From the NCBI GenBank assembly GCA_017555905.1, contig JAFZFP010000016.1, positions 1 to 64,000 of the forward strand: a stretch of 64,000 nt of DNA, read 5' to 3'. This DNA comes from Alistipes sp. (GTDB taxonomy: Bacteria; Bacteroidota; Bacteroidia; Bacteroidales; Rikenellaceae). Positions 7,216 to 16,592 of the stretch are shown piece by piece. The stretch's first letter is position 1; every line of letters starts with the position of its first letter. Below the pieces are notes generated by a model. That model was not told the DNA's origin. It worked only from the letters and a program-made list of their open reading frames with translations, and did not search any database. The translations under genes and the position numbers were made by a program.

Positions 7216-9630
7216 CTATTTAATTACCGTGAGAACATCATCGTAAGTGCCATTAGCCTTCATATCCTCGACATTGCCCTCGGCAGCCCATAGCAACTTC
7301 TTCATCGACTCATCGTTACACTTATCCTTCCAATACCAAGTGTCGTATACGCAACGAATAGATGTCGCAGCAGAAGTAGTAGGTGCAAATGAGCCATTAT
7401 TATTTGTAAATATACCAGATGAGCTGGGATACTCCTCTCCATTTTGGAAAATCTGTGGCAACTTACCCTGCGCACACAACTTACCAACCACCTCCAACTC
7501 GGCAGTCGTAGGGATACGCCAACGACCTGCGGGGTAGCCAGCCTCCTGATAACTTGCACATCTATAGTAACCACTATCTTCAGGGTAAATGTTACCATCT
7601 GCATTAGTACAAGTCGCGCAGAACGAAGCGATAATAAACTCAGGTGCAACAAGGTTCTCGGCATTCTCCACAAGCGTACCTCTATAACCCTTTATCTCTT
7701 CAACATTGAGCTGATCTGGCTGCACGGGATAGTCAGGAGCCTTACTATTATTGTTATGACTGTAGCCCTTGAACAGAGTGATATTCTTTGCTGCCGCACG
7801 AGGGTCGGCAATCAAATAGTCGGGAGTGGTGCTATCAAATGCCGTAACAGTAATCTGATACATATTGTGGTTTGCACTCGACTTACCACCCACTCCTACC
7901 CAATAAACAGTTTCTCTTCCAACCTTAGGACATCCAGTACCAGCTCCCTTATTGGTTGTCCAATTCTCCCAGCTATTACCATTTACATTGATATAGTTCC
8001 ACCTGTTGTTGCCCTCATAGCCCGCATTGACCGTTACATACATAGCGGGATACTGCACAAAGGTGATATCCTCGTAAACAGAGGGGTTGTTCTTGTGATA
8101 GATGCGCACCACGGTAGTCTGCACCAAGAAGTCATAGTCTGTATCGTTATCCGAGCGGGTATTATCCAACTCATGCTCGAATGTCACATTTCCATTCTCA
8201 GCAGTCACGGTATACTTTTCGTGCACACAACCCGATATAATAATACCATCTTTATCCTCCTTGAATGCAGAGATTGTGGTTGATCGCACCTCGTAAGCCA
8301 CCTCGTCAGAACTCTGATAACCCACCGAGAAGGTCTCGAGGTTCTTCATCTCAACATAGTTGGCGTCAACAACGAGGTATGTGGGCTTCTGAAGCTTAAC
8401 CTCAACATTCTCTCCAACCCAGTCGAGAACCTCGTAGCTATACTCGCTCTCGGTAAGCTCCTCCAAGTCACCAAGCACACCTACACGCAAGTTGATGCGA
8501 TAGTGCTTATTACGAACGAGCTTAAGGTCGTTCATATTGATGGGCACGAAGTAGTTATAATAGGTAAGGGTCTCCGATGTGTCTCCCTTAATCTTCCAGG
8601 GCACAGAGAGCATGATGTATGCCTCATTCTTAGCGCCATCAACCCAACGTGAGCTGTAGGTATAGAGGGGCACGACATGGTCGATGGTAGACCAGCCCGA
8701 CACACCCTCAACATCCTGACTACCATCGTATGTTGGAGAGGTTGCACCATAATCACTAAATATGGGGCTCATCTGGATACCAACAGCATCGGCATAGATA
8801 CTCTGATCCGCAGGCATGGGGAAGGTGTTGTTAGTGTCCACATCGCTACCATTGTCGATATAGCCCTTATTTACAATGTTTCGATAGCTAAACGAAAGGT
8901 GCTCAAGCAATGGAACCCATGTCTTACCATCTATCTCAAGGCTCTGAGCAATGGTTGTGCGGAAGGTAATCTTCGAGGCTACACGAGTGATGTAGACGCT
9001 ACCCGAGAGGTTGTTTCCACTCTTGGTAACGGTGCTAAGCTCACTATCCATAACAAAGCTCGCCTGGGGCTTGATATTGTTAATAGCACCATACTTTGTA
9101 TTGACACTGCTAAGGTCAAGGCTCTGCATAGCATCGAACTCCGCCTCAATCTCCATGGCCTTAAGCTCTGCGATTGAGGTATTCTCGTAGAGGCCATTAG
9201 TAGCCACGGTAAGACCCGTATTGTAGTTTGCGATGACGTAGATGCCACAACTATTTGCTCCATTTGCAAAGAGTGTATTGAGTGCAGCTGCAGGGATTGA
9301 GAACGTAACACTCTCGAACTTATCTCTTCCATTGAGGCCATCCAACCTTGTTGCAAAGGTTGCATCGCTGCCCTCTGCGCCATTGGCATAGAGGAATATC
9401 TCGAGGCTTGTGATAAGATTCTCATTAAGCGATATAAGGGCTGTGTCATCGTCATTACTGCCCTCGCCCACACCATTATCAGGGGTGCTGTAGCGCGTGT
9501 GGTTGCCCAACGAGAGTGTGAGCGTAACCTCGCCATCACGCTTGCCGTCGAACTCCCTATCCGAGGCAATGCAGCCAACAAGGCCAACAGCACAAATTAT
9601 ACAAACAATATGTAATATATACTTTCTCAT
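7216..9630 (-). CDS. Fimbrial tip-like lipoprotein with C-terminal FISUMP-type domain
   Basis: An 804-aa lipoprotein (lipobox VGC, Cys 20). The N-terminal half has the fimbrillin layout: a first strand VTLTLSLGNHTRYSTP with a possible arginine cleavage site at R46, then LEIFLYANG. The region near residues 680-770 contains GRWRIPTTAELEVVGKL and SIRCVYDTWYW, the pattern of the Fibrobacter-succinogenes-major-paralogous (FISUMP) fold that often ends Bacteroidales surface proteins. Size and domain order suggest a stalk-tip adhesin. It sits 12 bases after the previous gene in the operon. No ligand can be named from sequence. Confidence 0.7.
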   Translation of the reverse strand: MRKYILHIVCIICAVGLVGCIASDREFDGKRDGEVTLTLSLGNHTRYSTPDNGVGEGSNDDDTALISLNENLITSLEIFLYANGAEGSDATFATRLDGLNGRDKFESVTFSIPAAALNTLFANGANSCGIYVIANYNTGLTVATNGLYENTSIAELKAMEIEAEFDAMQSLDLSSVNTKYGAINNIKPQASFVMDSELSTVTKSGNNLSGSVYITRVASKITFRTTIAQSLEIDGKTWVPLLEHLSFSYRNIVNKGYIDNGSDVDTNNTFPMPADQSIYADAVGIQMSPIFSDYGATSPTYDGSQDVEGVSGWSTIDHVVPLYTYSSRWVDGAKNEAYIMLSVPWKIKGDTSETLTYYNYFVPINMNDLKLVRNKHYRINLRVGVLGDLEELTESEYSYEVLDWVGENVEVKLQKPTYLVVDANYVEMKNLETFSVGYQSSDEVAYEVRSTTISAFKEDKDGIIISGCVHEKYTVTAENGNVTFEHELDNTRSDNDTDYDFLVQTTVVRIYHKNNPSVYEDITFVQYPAMYVTVNAGYEGNNRWNYINVNGNSWENWTTNKGAGTGCPKVGRETVYWVGVGGKSSANHNMYQITVTAFDSTTPDYLIADPRAAAKNITLFKGYSHNNNSKAPDYPVQPDQLNVEEIKGYRGTLVENAENLVAPEFIIASFCATCTNADGNIYPEDSGYYRCASYQEAGYPAGRWRIPTTAELEVVGKLCAQGKLPQIFQNGEEYPSSSGIFTNNNGSFAPTTSAATSIRCVYDTWYWKDKCNDESMKKLLWAAEGNVEDMKANGTYDDVLTVIK

Positions 9631-9642
9631 ATCTCTAACCTA

Positions 9643-11301
9643 TTAGTTACCAAGTGGCTGTATCAATTGGTAGTTAGCATTATTAGGTAAGCCCGTAAGA
9701 CCATAGACCTTATAGGTACGCTCCTGACCGCCCCAAGTCTTCTTAGCTGAAATCTGAAGTTCCACAATGTTATCGGAGGTAGCACCCTGAGTTGCAGAGT
9801 TTACCTTCGCATTCTTGATGTTAATGGTAATGCGGTTAAGGGTGTTTATATCTCCCGAGATAACCGTAGAATTGTTATCGGCAAAGACAATAGCTCCGAC
9901 CTCACCCTGAATAGTAACCAACTCGGCATACCATCTACCACCCTCGGGGGCACGAAGGCCAAAGTCGAGAGATGCATAGCCACCACCCAATGAGCCAAGG
10001 TCGACAATGTCGTTGCGCGTCTCGGTAATGCTACCCACGGGCAATGTCTCTACAGTACCATTAGGCTTTACGGTAGTCTTACCGCCATCGCTTGCGGGGG
10101 TTGCCGTGCGCCACATTAACATATCCTGATCCGACACAGTAACGGTATTCTGATAGTCCATAACCTGCTCCTGATCGAGTAGCCACTCGTTGACGATAAC
10201 ATCGAACGACATCTGACCACCAGCATCTACCGTAGCCATAATCTGGTAGTCGTGGTTGCGCACGACCTTACCAAGAGGAGTGTAGACCTCGCGGGTCTCG
10301 CCATCAACCTGATACTTGACATACATATTGTAGCCATCACCCTCTTGGGTTGTATAATCGAACTCCTCGGGCGTTGGGGCATCGTTGTTATTCTCGAAGA
10401 GGAATGTCGATGCCACCCATGTGTATGCGCCACCAATGAGGTTAGTCAAGGCGTTGGTTGTGGCAATATTGTTTACAGACGTAAAGCCGCTGTCGCTATT
10501 CTTCATCTGATATACCACATCGCTTACGGCAGTGGGTACACCCCACCACCAGTTCTCTGCTTCGGCATTGGGCTTGCCACGCTGAATAGCCTCACCATTT
10601 GAGCCTACAGCCTGCTCGGCGCTGCGTGTGAGCACCTTACCTGTGCTATAACCACTCTTAGCCACAACCTTAGCATCGAGGATATCTACATCGAGGCTCT
10701 CGCTCGAGCGGCTTACAAAGAACTGTGTCTTAGCCACGGCACGGTATACCGGCAGGTTGAGCTGATAGCAATTATTCGAGTGGGTGTTGTCCGACGTGAT
10801 TGTAAAGGTTGTCCAGTTCGAGATTGGCATAACCTCGGGAGTAAGACCCTCATCATCGGGATATGTATACCAGAATGCACCACCGTTAGAGAATGTTGCA
10901 CTCTTAATCTGGCCCCATGTGCTATCGGCGCTGAGGTTAGAACCGGTGAACGACTGGGTATTTATAACGGCTACAAGCAGATAGTCCTGCGAGCCATCGC
11001 ATATGGGCAGAGGCACATGTACGCTGATGCTACCGTAGTTGTTCAAGCCATATACATAGCGGCTACCCTTAGCCTTTTCGCTATCATCGATTGCGGGCAC
11101 ACCATTTTTATCTACATTGCACTGGAAGGCCCATATCCACGCATCGGTGATGGCATCACCCTGTACGGTACTTGTTGTGCCCGCACGAGTGAGGTTTACC
11201 GAGAGCTGAGCTACCTCCTGACGGTATGCCTCCTCCTTAATACATGAGCTAAGGATCGCAATACCACAGATGACAACAAGATATCTCATTACTTTATTCA
11301 T
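9643..11301 (-). CDS. Fimbrial accessory subunit lipoprotein
   Basis: A 552-aa lipoprotein; signal peptide ends SSC (Cys 20), or Cys 16 if the ATG at 11289 is used. After the lipobox comes VAQLSVNLTRAGTTS with an Arg-Ala pair at R39-A40, matching the maturation site of type V pilins. The sequence then follows a fimbrillin-like pattern (WIWAFQCNVDKNGVP, YLLVAVINTQSFTG). It is 14 bases from the upstream anchor gene. It is probably a minor or tip-proximal subunit analogous to P. gingivalis Mfa3/Mfa4 or FimC/FimD; the exact place is inferred. Confidence 0.7.
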   Translation of the reverse strand: MNKVMRYLVVICGIAILSSCIKEEAYRQEVAQLSVNLTRAGTTSTVQGDAITDAWIWAFQCNVDKNGVPAIDDSEKAKGSRYVYGLNNYGSISVHVPLPICDGSQDYLLVAVINTQSFTGSNLSADSTWGQIKSATFSNGGAFWYTYPDDEGLTPEVMPISNWTTFTITSDNTHSNNCYQLNLPVYRAVAKTQFFVSRSSESLDVDILDAKVVAKSGYSTGKVLTRSAEQAVGSNGEAIQRGKPNAEAENWWWGVPTAVSDVVYQMKNSDSGFTSVNNIATTNALTNLIGGAYTWVASTFLFENNNDAPTPEEFDYTTQEGDGYNMYVKYQVDGETREVYTPLGKVVRNHDYQIMATVDAGGQMSFDVIVNEWLLDQEQVMDYQNTVTVSDQDMLMWRTATPASDGGKTTVKPNGTVETLPVGSITETRNDIVDLGSLGGGYASLDFGLRAPEGGRWYAELVTIQGEVGAIVFADNNSTVISGDINTLNRITINIKNAKVNSATQGATSDNIVELQISAKKTWGGQERTYKVYGLTGLPNNANYQLIQPLGN

Positions 11302-11315
11302 AAAGCGTTCCTTAA

Positions 11316-12290
11316 CTAATTTTTACCATAAATTGGATCGCGGTGCTCAAGCATCCAGCTGGGGATTGTGACGATTACCTCATCGGCAAACTCCACAATC
11401 ATGGGGATGAGAGCCTCCTGATTTGTTATGTCCACCTCGTAGAATGCCTTGAGGAACTCCGCGAGAGAGACAGTGAAGAGCACTCGCTCGGTTGCCGACT
11501 CGATAATCTCAAATGCGAGTGTGCTGTCGGCGGTGTGACGAAGGATGTTGAACGAAGCCTCGTACCATCCTGTCTCGTTGTCGAGCATGAGTGTTGGGTT
11601 GTAGGCAACAAGATCGCCCATAGCCAAGTTCTGGTCTACAACAGTAGCATCCTCCTGATAGAAGTCAGTGCGGCTGCTAACGTCTACAAGTCGCAACTTG
11701 AGGTCGCTCTGTGTAGCCAGTGCATTGATGTCGCTACCCTCGGGGATGTAACCCTTAACGGTCACAGTAACCTTCTGATGTGAGGAGTAGAGACGTACTT
11801 TTGTCTTAAAGTTGACATCATCGGGTATGTCAACAACTTTCGAACCTAAGTATAGAGGGTCATTTCCCTCAACCTCGGTAGTTGTACAATCGGGATGGCT
11901 ATAGAGAATTTTAGACATATTGCCCGAATCTATGTTGTAAACCTCTGTGTGCTGCTCGGTATTGGGGTTACCTAGAGCCACAAAGCGGTATCTGCCACCC
12001 GTAAGCATTAACTTTACGCCTTGATACTTATTTAAGTCGTCCTGCTCCAAAATGATGGGGTTCTCCCTTCCCAACTGGGAAGTGGACACCATCTGGTCAT
12101 TTTCATCAAAGACGTAGAGACTAACGCGCTGAATGTACTCTAGAAATACGTCAGTATCTCCGTCGGCGAAGTACTCGAAACCGATACAACGCTCGCAGCC
12201 CTCGAGATTCTCCTTGATGCAGCCCGTGAGCAGAACGAACGAGACGAGCGGCAAGCACAAGTAGAGAATGTGTTTAATAACTTTTTTCAT
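11316..12290 (-). CDS. Mfa2/FimB-type fimbrial anchor lipoprotein
   Basis: A 324-aa lipoprotein starting MKKVIKHILYLCLPLVSFVL with lipobox LTGC (Cys 24). The frame is open a further 150 bases upstream, but that extension lacks a signal sequence. The sequence after the lipobox (ENLEGC, then VSLYVFDENDQMV and GRYRFVALGNP) fits the FimB/Mfa2 family, which holds the pilus base in the outer membrane and ends polymerisation. It lacks the Thr-Arg cleavage site seen in the other four subunits, as expected for an anchor. A 200-base gap with a hairpin separates it from the upstream major pilin gene. Confidence 0.8.
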   Translation of the reverse strand: MKKVIKHILYLCLPLVSFVLLTGCIKENLEGCERCIGFEYFADGDTDVFLEYIQRVSLYVFDENDQMVSTSQLGRENPIILEQDDLNKYQGVKLMLTGGRYRFVALGNPNTEQHTEVYNIDSGNMSKILYSHPDCTTTEVEGNDPLYLGSKVVDIPDDVNFKTKVRLYSSHQKVTVTVKGYIPEGSDINALATQSDLKLRLVDVSSRTDFYQEDATVVDQNLAMGDLVAYNPTLMLDNETGWYEASFNILRHTADSTLAFEIIESATERVLFTVSLAEFLKAFYEVDITNQEALIPMIVEFADEVIVTIPSWMLEHRDPIYGKN

Positions 12291-12417
12291 TTTACATTTT
12301 GCGGCGTCAACACGCCTTTTTAAGGTTTTATCGCAACGTATATTGCTGCGATGGTTCTTAGTCTTGTTGCACTCACCAAAGAGAGGCAACACTCTCGATA
12401 TAACCAAATAATCGTTA

Positions 12418-12451
12418 AAAAACTCTACTCCCCTCCCCATTCGAAGGGGAG
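12418..12451 (-). terminator. Possible attenuator between the major pilin and anchor genes
   Basis: On the minus strand a CTCCCC arm (from 12446-12451) can pair with GGGGAG (from 12433-12438 or 12428-12433), and a run of five T follows (12418-12422). It lies in the only long gap of the operon. Partial termination here would give more pilin than anchor; this is inference. Confidence 0.45.
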
Positions 12452-12490
12452 CAGAGATGTGTTTAGGCTTTACACCCTAAGACAAGTTAA

Positions 12491-13723
12491 TTACTTGCTG
12501 TAGATAGGATAACGCTTCTCTACAACCCAGTTCTGAATCTCAACAGTAACAACAACGCAGATACCGTCCTCGTCCTTGATATTCTCCTGGTTGAAAGTAA
12601 GGTCGATAGTGTAGATGTGACCAGCCTCAAATGTGTTACCATTAGCCTCTGTGCTACCAGCAGTAGTTGTAAGACCTGTAACAGTCAAAGGAAGGTTTAC
12701 CTTAGGCACGCGGTAAGCGTATGCAAAAGCATCGATATCGAGTACCAATTTATTGAATGCGCCAGGAAGAACATTCCATGACCATACGCCATTGCGCTGC
12801 TCAGTTGTGTCGTCATCATTTGTCCAAGTCTGCTTAGCTGGCTGGTAGTAGTTCAAACGAAGAGCATCATCAGTCTGAGTGTTTGCATCGTATGAAGCCT
12901 CGCTATTACCCTTTGCTGCAGCGAGCTCGTCTGCTGTGGGGTTCCAAGCACCATAGAGGCGCTGCGCACCAAAACCAGGAGCTGAGTGCTCCTCCTGTGC
13001 TGCATCTGTAGGAGTATACTGCCACTTAAGAGACTTAAGCAACAACTCATCAAGGTCGTATGTAGCCTCATTACCATCATCGTTCAAAAGACCGAGGTCT
13101 GAGCACTCGATGTTGTTAATCTCGAAACGAGCGAAAGCGGGAGCTACAGTTACATCTGCCTGCCATACGTGGAAGAACGCATCACCTACAGCGTGAGTCT
13201 TACCAGTGTCAGAGAGTTCATCCTCGCCATAAAGAACGATAGCGTCAAGACCACGAGCGATGTTAACACCCTGATCCTGTGCCAATGCAAGGTACTCTCC
13301 AAGAGTTGTGAATGAATCAGCATCAGTACCCTGAACGCGTACAACAGCAATCTTCTTTACCTCAGCAGGAACATTGTGCCACATATACTTATTTGTATCC
13401 TTATCCTTAACATATGTATGCTCCTTAATGTTAGTAATAGTACCGTGGCTATCATCCTCTGCACCAAGAGAAGTAAGTAGATCCTTGTGCTTGATGTTAC
13501 CACCATTGTCTGCGAAGAGAACTAAAAGCTGATCTGCATAAGCACAAGCCTCATTGTTCTCACCCTCAGCAGTAATACCACCCTCGGCGCGAGTGCCATA
13601 ATCCTCATTGAGGATAGAAATCTGAATGGTCTTGCTCTCTGTGTCAGCATAAGAGGGCAAGTTCTCCTTCTGGCATGATGCCAATGCACCAAGTGCCAAA
13701 ACTGCTACGAATAACTTTTTCAT
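12491..13723 (-). CDS. Mfa1-like major fimbrial subunit (type V pilin precursor)
   Basis: A 410-aa lipoprotein precursor with signal MKKLFVAVLALGALASC (Cys 17). A Thr-Arg-Ala site at residues 44-46 (EDYGTRAEGG) matches the point where P. gingivalis Mfa1 is cut by an arginine-specific gingipain before donor-strand polymerisation. The body shows the Mfa1 pattern, including QLLVLFADNGGNI and, near the C-terminus, VTVEIQNWVVEKRYPIYSK. Position after the DUF3575/DUF3868 pair and before the anchor is standard for Bacteroidales fimbrial operons. It is the shaft-forming protein by position and family. Confidence 0.82.
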   Translation of the reverse strand: MKKLFVAVLALGALASCQKENLPSYADTESKTIQISILNEDYGTRAEGGITAEGENNEACAYADQLLVLFADNGGNIKHKDLLTSLGAEDDSHGTITNIKEHTYVKDKDTNKYMWHNVPAEVKKIAVVRVQGTDADSFTTLGEYLALAQDQGVNIARGLDAIVLYGEDELSDTGKTHAVGDAFFHVWQADVTVAPAFARFEINNIECSDLGLLNDDGNEATYDLDELLLKSLKWQYTPTDAAQEEHSAPGFGAQRLYGAWNPTADELAAAKGNSEASYDANTQTDDALRLNYYQPAKQTWTNDDDTTEQRNGVWSWNVLPGAFNKLVLDIDAFAYAYRVPKVNLPLTVTGLTTTAGSTEANGNTFEAGHIYTIDLTFNQENIKDEDGICVVVTVEIQNWVVEKRYPIYSK

Positions 13724-13782
13724 AGTCTTTTAAGTTTAAAATTAGTAAAATTGTTTATTAATTATTTGGTTATTAGTTTGTT

Positions 13783-15240
13783 CTAAATTGAGTCGAGATG
13801 CTTTTCCATCTCTGCAAGGTTGTGCTTAGCATCCTCGTTGCCCTGTGCTACAGCCTTAGTAAGTACCTCACGTGCCTTGTCATACTCCTGCATAAGGATG
13901 TATACATAACCCTCGGCAGCCTGAATGCGGGCATCCTCCTGATTGCTTTGCTTGAGGATTGCGAGAGCCTTATCGTATTTACCCTCCTCGAGAGCGAGAT
14001 TTGCAGCGTTCACAGCAGCAGCTACAACCTCGGGATAGAGTCTTACAGCAATCTCAAGAACATCGTTATACTCCTCAGAGCCTGGCTCATAGCTTCCAGC
14101 AACCTTATACATCTCATCCACAGAGAGCTTCTTGGGGTGCTCATAGATAAGGCGGCGTGCCTCCTCGAGGTCGAAGTTACGAATCTCGTAGATAATCTTA
14201 TAGTCGTTGCGACGCAACTTAGGATACATCTCGTTCATCAAACGTGTGTAGATGTCCGAAGGCTTCAACTGCGAGAGTTTATAGTCCTTCTGGTCGAGCG
14301 AGAGGTTTGAGTCGATAATATCGTAGACCTTATCGCGATAGAGCAAACCTGGCGTTGCATCCACCAACTCGCGCAAGCCTACCCAATCCTCACCGCAACC
14401 AATAGCCTCGATAAGATTGCGCTTTACACCCGTCTTACGCGACACATAGTTTGCCAACGAGTTAGCTCGATTCTCCGAAAGCACCTTATTGTGATACTCC
14501 GTAGCCTCGGGAGATGCCCAACCCTCGATGGTGATAGAGGTGATGGTGAGATCCTCATCGTCATCCACCTTGGTGATAGACTCGATAATTCCCGCAAGCT
14601 CCACAGCGTTATTCTTGTAGTTTTCCAAAATCTCGTAGCGGTCAACCCAGAAATTGATATATGCGGTGTGAGACTCATTGCGTACCTTGATAGGCTCGGG
14701 ATCGGGTGCTATGAACGACCACACATACTTAGGCTCGTAAATCTCGTGGCCAAAATCTGCGAGGGGCTTCTCCTTCTCGCCACGCAACTTACCACAGCCA
14801 CACAAACCCTCACGGATGGCTACTGTCGAGCCACGCATCCACTCTTCGAAGCCGAAGCTCGCAGAGTAATCGATGACCTGCTTCACGCCCGCCTTCTTCT
14901 CTGCACGCTTCGCAACTCGCTGTGCAGCAAAGGGGTTCTCTGTCTCAGACTGCTGACCCTCACGCATGTAGTAGATATAGGCGCGGCGTCCCATAAGCTC
15001 TACTGAGGGCATGGTATACTTACGCTCGCCATCTGTAACAATAGGCGTGATGATGATAGTCTCATCTTTGCCCACCGAGATGTTTGAGATATCGATATCC
15101 ATAGTTACCGAAACCTCGCCCTTGTCGCGTGAAACCTCGAGGTTACGAATCTCACCATCCTCGGCATAGAAGAGCTGCTGCGCAGAGGCCGATGTGGCAA
15201 GCATAAATGCCATATATAGAATAGGAATTACTCTTTTCAT
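13783..15240 (-). CDS. DUF3868 fimbrial-operon protein with OmpA-like domain
   Basis: A 485-aa exported protein with a cleavable signal (MKRVIPILYMAFMLATSASA). The first 130 residues match the DUF3868 beta domain; the middle holds an OmpA-like peptidoglycan-binding segment (ITIEGWASPEATEYHNKVLS with ENRANSLANYV); the last 100 residues look like TPR repeats (EGKYDKALAILKQSN, EYDKAREVLTKAV). It probably links the fimbrial machinery to the cell wall. It is 12 bases downstream of the DUF3575 gene, and the two families travel together in Bacteroidales fimbrial loci. The precise role is not established. Confidence 0.8.
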   Translation of the reverse strand: MKRVIPILYMAFMLATSASAQQLFYAEDGEIRNLEVSRDKGEVSVTMDIDISNISVGKDETIIITPIVTDGERKYTMPSVELMGRRAYIYYMREGQQSETENPFAAQRVAKRAEKKAGVKQVIDYSASFGFEEWMRGSTVAIREGLCGCGKLRGEKEKPLADFGHEIYEPKYVWSFIAPDPEPIKVRNESHTAYINFWVDRYEILENYKNNAVELAGIIESITKVDDDEDLTITSITIEGWASPEATEYHNKVLSENRANSLANYVSRKTGVKRNLIEAIGCGEDWVGLRELVDATPGLLYRDKVYDIIDSNLSLDQKDYKLSQLKPSDIYTRLMNEMYPKLRRNDYKIIYEIRNFDLEEARRLIYEHPKKLSVDEMYKVAGSYEPGSEEYNDVLEIAVRLYPEVVAAAVNAANLALEEGKYDKALAILKQSNQEDARIQAAEGYVYILMQEYDKAREVLTKAVAQGNEDAKHNLAEMEKHLDSI

Positions 15241-15252
15241 CGCATTGATTTT

Positions 15253-15837
15253 TTAGAATACATAGACAAGATTAAACGCGAGCTTTGTGATGCCCCAATA
15301 TACAAGGTCGTCCGACGCGAGCTTCGAGCCACACTTAGCACAATAGTACTTATCATACCATGTGTAGGCGCAACCGACACCCACCTCGAGTTCAAGGTTC
15401 CAGTGGTTGCCAAGCATGAAGGCGTAGCCATAGCCGACACCCGCACCTACGAAGTAACCTTGATAGCGATAGTTTGCTAAGTCGGGAACATTGAAACCCA
15501 TGATATTTGGCTTGAAATCGATATTTCCAATGTTGTACTCACCACCCCATAAGTGCATAGCAAGGAAGTTACCACCAAACTTATGGCAGAACCAGTAGCG
15601 AGCCTCAGGCTGCACAAACCAGTGCTTCCACTTCATATTTGTATCCTTGTTGATGGTAAATGGGTTGTAGTTACCCGAGAGATCGAGTGTCCACTTATCT
15701 GCCAAAGCAACCTCCACACCGAGGTTTATAGATGCAGTTGCATCGTAGGCGATATTGCTCTTCAATGCCCAATCCTGCGCCGATACGGAGGCAAACGTGA
15801 AGATGCTTAACAATAAGAGTGTTAGACGCTTATACAT
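15253..15837 (-). CDS. DUF3575 outer-membrane beta-barrel-like protein (first gene of fimbrial operon)
   Basis: A 194-aa exported protein; signal MYKRLTLLLLSIFTFASVSA. The sequence DWALKSNIAYDATASINLGV and the alternating aromatic strands (YRYQGYFVGAGVGYGYAF, WNLELEVGVGCAYTWYDKYY) are typical of DUF3575 small barrels. The C-terminus ends in FNLVYVF, an outer-membrane-type aromatic end. It opens the operon and is followed after 15 bases by the DUF3868 gene. It may form a membrane port or assembly helper for the fimbriae; this is inferred from co-occurrence. Confidence 0.8.
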   Translation of the reverse strand: MYKRLTLLLLSIFTFASVSAQDWALKSNIAYDATASINLGVEVALADKWTLDLSGNYNPFTINKDTNMKWKHWFVQPEARYWFCHKFGGNFLAMHLWGGEYNIGNIDFKPNIMGFNVPDLANYRYQGYFVGAGVGYGYAFMLGNHWNLELEVGVGCAYTWYDKYYCAKCGSKLASDDLVYWGITKLAFNLVYVF

Positions 15838-16592
15838 AGTAGTTTTTCAGTTGTTTACATAATGGTTGCACCCAGCGCATAAAGCACGCAACGCACCCTA
15901 TGACCAAGTAGTTAGGTTGTCTAATGTAGAGGATAAACTGTATCGAAAAACAGGGGACACACTCGATTATTTGCAGAATAATCGCTACATCATTAACCTA
16001 AATAAAATTTTCAAAAATTCAATCGCAGCAGTTACACCTCTCAATTTAGGGTACACACTATAGGAGTAACTCTACGCAAAGAATCTCACACCAGCAGTTA
16101 ATAAGAAAAATAGACTAATTTTATTATCTATAATCCGAATTTCTTAACTAATCGCAAAAACGAAGATAATGAAAAATATCAAGCAAACAACTATTTCCTT
16201 ATATTTTTTAAACTAAAAAACTATCATCTTTTTAAATACAAAAGCTAACATACTGATATACAATAGTATAGACACTGGGAGGGGGGGGTAATTTGCATAA
16301 TTTTTCAATTAAAAAACCAATAAACACACAAAATTTCATAATGAATTCATAGTTTTAATCAACAAACCTGGGATATGACAAATATACCCGATGCGAAAAA
16401 TAGTAGAATATCGATTGCAGGTAATAGGGAAAGTTAGGGATGATAAACTGGAAACGAGAGTGCATTGATGAGATATTGCGTGTCAGATGGAGAGGTTTTG
16501 TGGGTGCACAAACCTTCCCGCCAATCCTCCACAAAGCAAAACACCTGCCTAACAGAAAGTTAGACAGGTGTTTCTCTATTTTATGGGCTACC
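15838..16592. other. Long AT-rich region between the fimbrial operon and rho
   Basis: About 755 bases with no convincing gene. It holds a possible minus-strand -7 element (TATATTTG from 16379-16386, with only a poor -33 partner), a run of eight G at 16281-16288 followed by TAATT, and the rho terminator near 16540-16575. If the fimbrial promoter is at 16379, the operon has an untranslated leader of over 500 bases. No long inverted repeats that would mark an invertible promoter were found by eye. Confidence 0.5.
16539..16573 (-). terminator. Terminator of rho
   Basis: A stem (16539-16547 with 16565-16573, extended inward by CTAAC/GTTAG) with a short loop; on the minus strand it is followed by a T-rich tail. 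It lies 20 bases after the rho stop codon. Confidence 0.75.

Noticed and set aside
6371..7246. 291-aa open frame on the plus strand opposite the fimbrial lipoprotein
   Set aside because: It is a shadow frame with Cys/His/Leu-rich composition; the minus-strand lipoprotein with signal peptide is the real gene.
15838..16592. Possible invertible promoter before the fimbrial operon
   Set aside because: Invertible promoters of Bacteroidales are flanked by longer inverted repeats and often a nearby invertase. Only a 7-base TTAGGTT/AACCTAA pair was seen, which is expected by chance.
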